From Chitinophagaceae bacterium (GTDB lineage: Bacteria; Bacteroidota; Bacteroidia; Chitinophagales; Chitinophagaceae): DNA of 8,256 nucleotides. Below, in pieces: positions 7,701-8,256 of the stretch (position 1 is its first letter; every line of letters begins with the position of its first letter). Location of the stretch: the NCBI GenBank assembly GCA_025924755.1, contig JAICHT010000153.1, forward strand, positions 1-8,256. The letters are read 5' to 3'. Under the pieces are notes generated by a model that worked only from the letters and a program-made list of their open reading frames with translations, did no database searches and was not told where the DNA came from. Made by a program: the position numbers and the translations under genes.

Positions 7701-8256
7701 CACATATTCCGACAAGGATTCCAACTTGTATAAAAGCATACGGCGTATAATGCGCCGCCGAATGGTACTCATTTTATAATGTTCGAAATCTACTCCCAGC
7801 GATTTTTTAATAATTTGTATGATGGAGGCAATATCTTCATCGGGTTGTTCATCGTCCGCTTCAATGCCAGCAAAGCTAAAGGCATTTTTATTTTTACTTA
7901 ACCGTTCCAGTTCTTCTGCCATTTCTTTTGGAGAAAGCACAAAATCCACCACACCTTCTGAAATAGCCGATTTTGGCATACTCGAAAACCGGGCACTCTC
8001 ATCTTGCGCAAAGGTGATGCCGCCAGCTGATTTGATAGCTTTTAAACCGGCTGTACCATCCGAAGCGGCGCCGGATAAAACAATACCTATCGAGCCATCT
8101 CTTTGCTTTTCGGCCAGTGAGGTAAAAAAATAGTCAATAGGTAAGTGAACGTGATTGTTTTGAGGCCGTGCCGTTACTTTTACCACCCCATCTACCACCT
8201 GCATGTCTTTACCAGGCGGAAGCACAAATAAACAATCCGGCTCTATCTTCATTAAA
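4770..8256 (-). CDS. CheB-CheR-PAS-histidine kinase hybrid, N-terminus cut by window edge
   Basis: This large hybrid combines receptor methylesterase, methyltransferase and kinase modules. Numbering from the Met at 8252, residues 1-120 are the C-terminal half of a CheB domain (LSGAASDGTAG, Asp65 catalytic). CheR spans about 138-400, with its N-terminal helices, NVTTFFRD, the SAM loop PACATGEELYS and FGTDLS. A PAS-like region covers 440-550, a coiled coil 565-655 and two PAS domains 656-768 and 778-893. HisKA follows with phospho-acceptor His934 in SHDLQEPLRK. The ATPase domain has N-box Asn1044/Asn1048, DNGIGF (1092-1097) and GTGIGLALC. No membrane segment or receiver is present, so it is probably cytoplasmic and signals to a separate partner. 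The Met at 8252 is not the start: the frame stays open to the edge and the CheB Ser and His are missing, about 75 residues in typical relatives. The CheR motif normally CRN reads CCN (345). Confidence 0.93.
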   Translation of the reverse strand, partial: LMKIEPDCLFVLPPGKDMQVVDGVVKVTARPQNNHVHLPIDYFFTSLAEKQRDGSIGIVLSGAASDGTAGLKAIKSAGGITFAQDESARFSSMPKSAISEGVVDFVLSPKEMAEELERLSKNKNAFSFAGIEADDEQPDEDIASIIQIIKKSLGVDFEHYKMSTIRRRIIRRMLLYKLESLSEYVQYIKQHANEVPLLYADLLINVTTFFRDSESVKLLKERILPELLQNKTNNEPLRIWVPACATGEELYSLAILVLEILGDKANEKAVQIFGTDLSAIAINKARLGIYTINEVANVSSERLQNYFKKIDGSYRINKNIRDFCVFATHNVLKDPPFSRIDLISCCNLLIYLNTPLQKKLLNIFHYGLKSTGYLLLGKSETIATASNLFVQADKKVKIYSAKKEASHRAMFDLKYQTHLLEKNTSIVPRPEETGKANNTSLNALVDNIFLSHYVPASVIINYNLDILQFRGKSSLFLEPPQGQASLNLLKMVQPELALKLKTTIAKCLKSGRPFKSSGFEIKSKDGVKHVAIEILPLDAAFQEPLLLVIFEEVKVLETFDPQTPTKDQQHKQLEAEIAELREELQTMLQEHEAAHEELQSSNEEIVSSNEELQSINEELETSKEEIESTNEELMTINQELLIRNEQLAESQEYTEAMITTIREAALVLDKEFRIKSANGAFYKTFGLNEKEVTGHYLFEIGDNQWNIPKLREILISVVHNNHMVTDIEINHTFPNRGEKFLLINARQVIQKVYNQQLILVAIEDITEHRLNQRLIAEREAWLRSITDNVPAMIWVAGTEKQYTYLNKSWLAFTGRSLKQEINNGWLENIHKDDVGIYLDIYRNNFDKKTPFQIEYRMRRYDGEYRWVLCNAVPTYNPHNEFSGFTGSCSDIHDKRMVTDELEKRVAERTREWQDANSNLKRSNKELEEFAYVASHDLQEPLRKIQTFSDLLQKNADENLPDATKLYLKKITASAHRMTQLIDDLLNFSRISQSNKTFDKVDLTELAKDLLADFEEMIREKEAKVTCGPLCTIEANAVQMRQLLHNLLSNALKFSSEVEKPVIEISCTKLTDEEKMQNERFSRNNTYYKIIVKDNGIGFQQSYAEQIFTLFQRLHERSKYSGTGIGLALCRKIADNHNGSIYAQSEEGKGTVFTVILPEKQS
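6333..6470 (-). repeat. Heptad-repeat coding stretch (coiled coil) in the hybrid kinase
   Basis: This part encodes residues 595-640 of the kinase as consecutive 7-residue units of the type L-x-S-x-N-E-E (EELQSSN, EEIVSSN, EELQSIN, EELETSK, EEIESTN, EELMTIN). The DNA shows matching 21-base degenerate repeats rich in TCTTCATT-like words on the + strand. Such a coiled coil between the first PAS and the C-terminal sensor modules is characteristic of CheB-CheR kinase hybrids and probably passes signals along a dimer. Confidence 0.85.

Noticed and set aside
8250..8252. ATG at the complement of 8250-8252 as the start of the hybrid kinase
   Set aside because: The preceding codon is open (Leu) up to the edge, and a start here would remove the catalytic Ser and His of the CheB domain; this Met lies inside the usual CheB sequence.
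1..8256. Defence system, prophage, insertion sequence or CRISPR array
   Set aside because: No transposase, integrase, nuclease, toxin-antitoxin or spaced direct repeats were seen; the genes are metabolic, membrane, secreted or signalling families.

Overview
The window looks like chromosomal DNA of a Bacteroidota bacterium, most likely of the Chitinophaga/Niastella type (order Chitinophagales). The reasons are the moderate-to-low GC, the lack of clear Shine-Dalgarno sequences before the starts, a TAnnTTTG-type promoter box, and protein flavours typical of that group: a small DoxX-like membrane protein, a secreted protein with an 'NGEIDGD' C-terminal domain, and a CheB-CheR-PAS-histidine kinase hybrid. 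The lineage is inferred from sequence style, not from any search.

Layout: (1) positions 1-618 hold the 3' part of a dGTPase-family gene on +, cut by the left edge, followed by a small terminator-like hairpin. (2) 818-1201 (+) is a four-helix DoxX-like membrane protein. (3) 1202-1441 is a gap with two inverted repeats and a short startless open frame. (4) 1442-2608 (+) is a full-length mannonate dehydratase (uxuA) with no other hexuronate gene beside it. (5) 2696-3478 (+) is a secreted two-part protein of unknown function that appears to start at TTG. (6) 3479-3777 is a gap with a candidate promoter and a 10-bp palindrome. (7) 3778-4773 (+) is a stand-alone CheB-type methylesterase without a receiver domain but with a C-terminal Cys/His cluster. 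(8) 4770-8256 (-) is a very large CheB-CheR-PAS-coiled coil-PAS-PAS-histidine kinase whose N-terminus lies beyond the right edge.

The first four complete genes look like unrelated single-gene units read rightward. The last two form a convergent pair whose stop codons overlap in one TTAA. Both carry a CheB methylesterase domain, and no chemoreceptor, CheA, CheW or response regulator is seen in the window. The pair probably belongs to a chemotaxis-derived signalling module that is separate from classical flagellar chemotaxis. The most notable points are this pairing, the Cys/His tail on the single-domain CheB, and an Arg-to-Cys change at a normally conserved site of the CheR domain. I found no rRNA, tRNA, CRISPR array, insertion sequence or phage gene. 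Nothing here clearly amounts to a new defence or mobile system.
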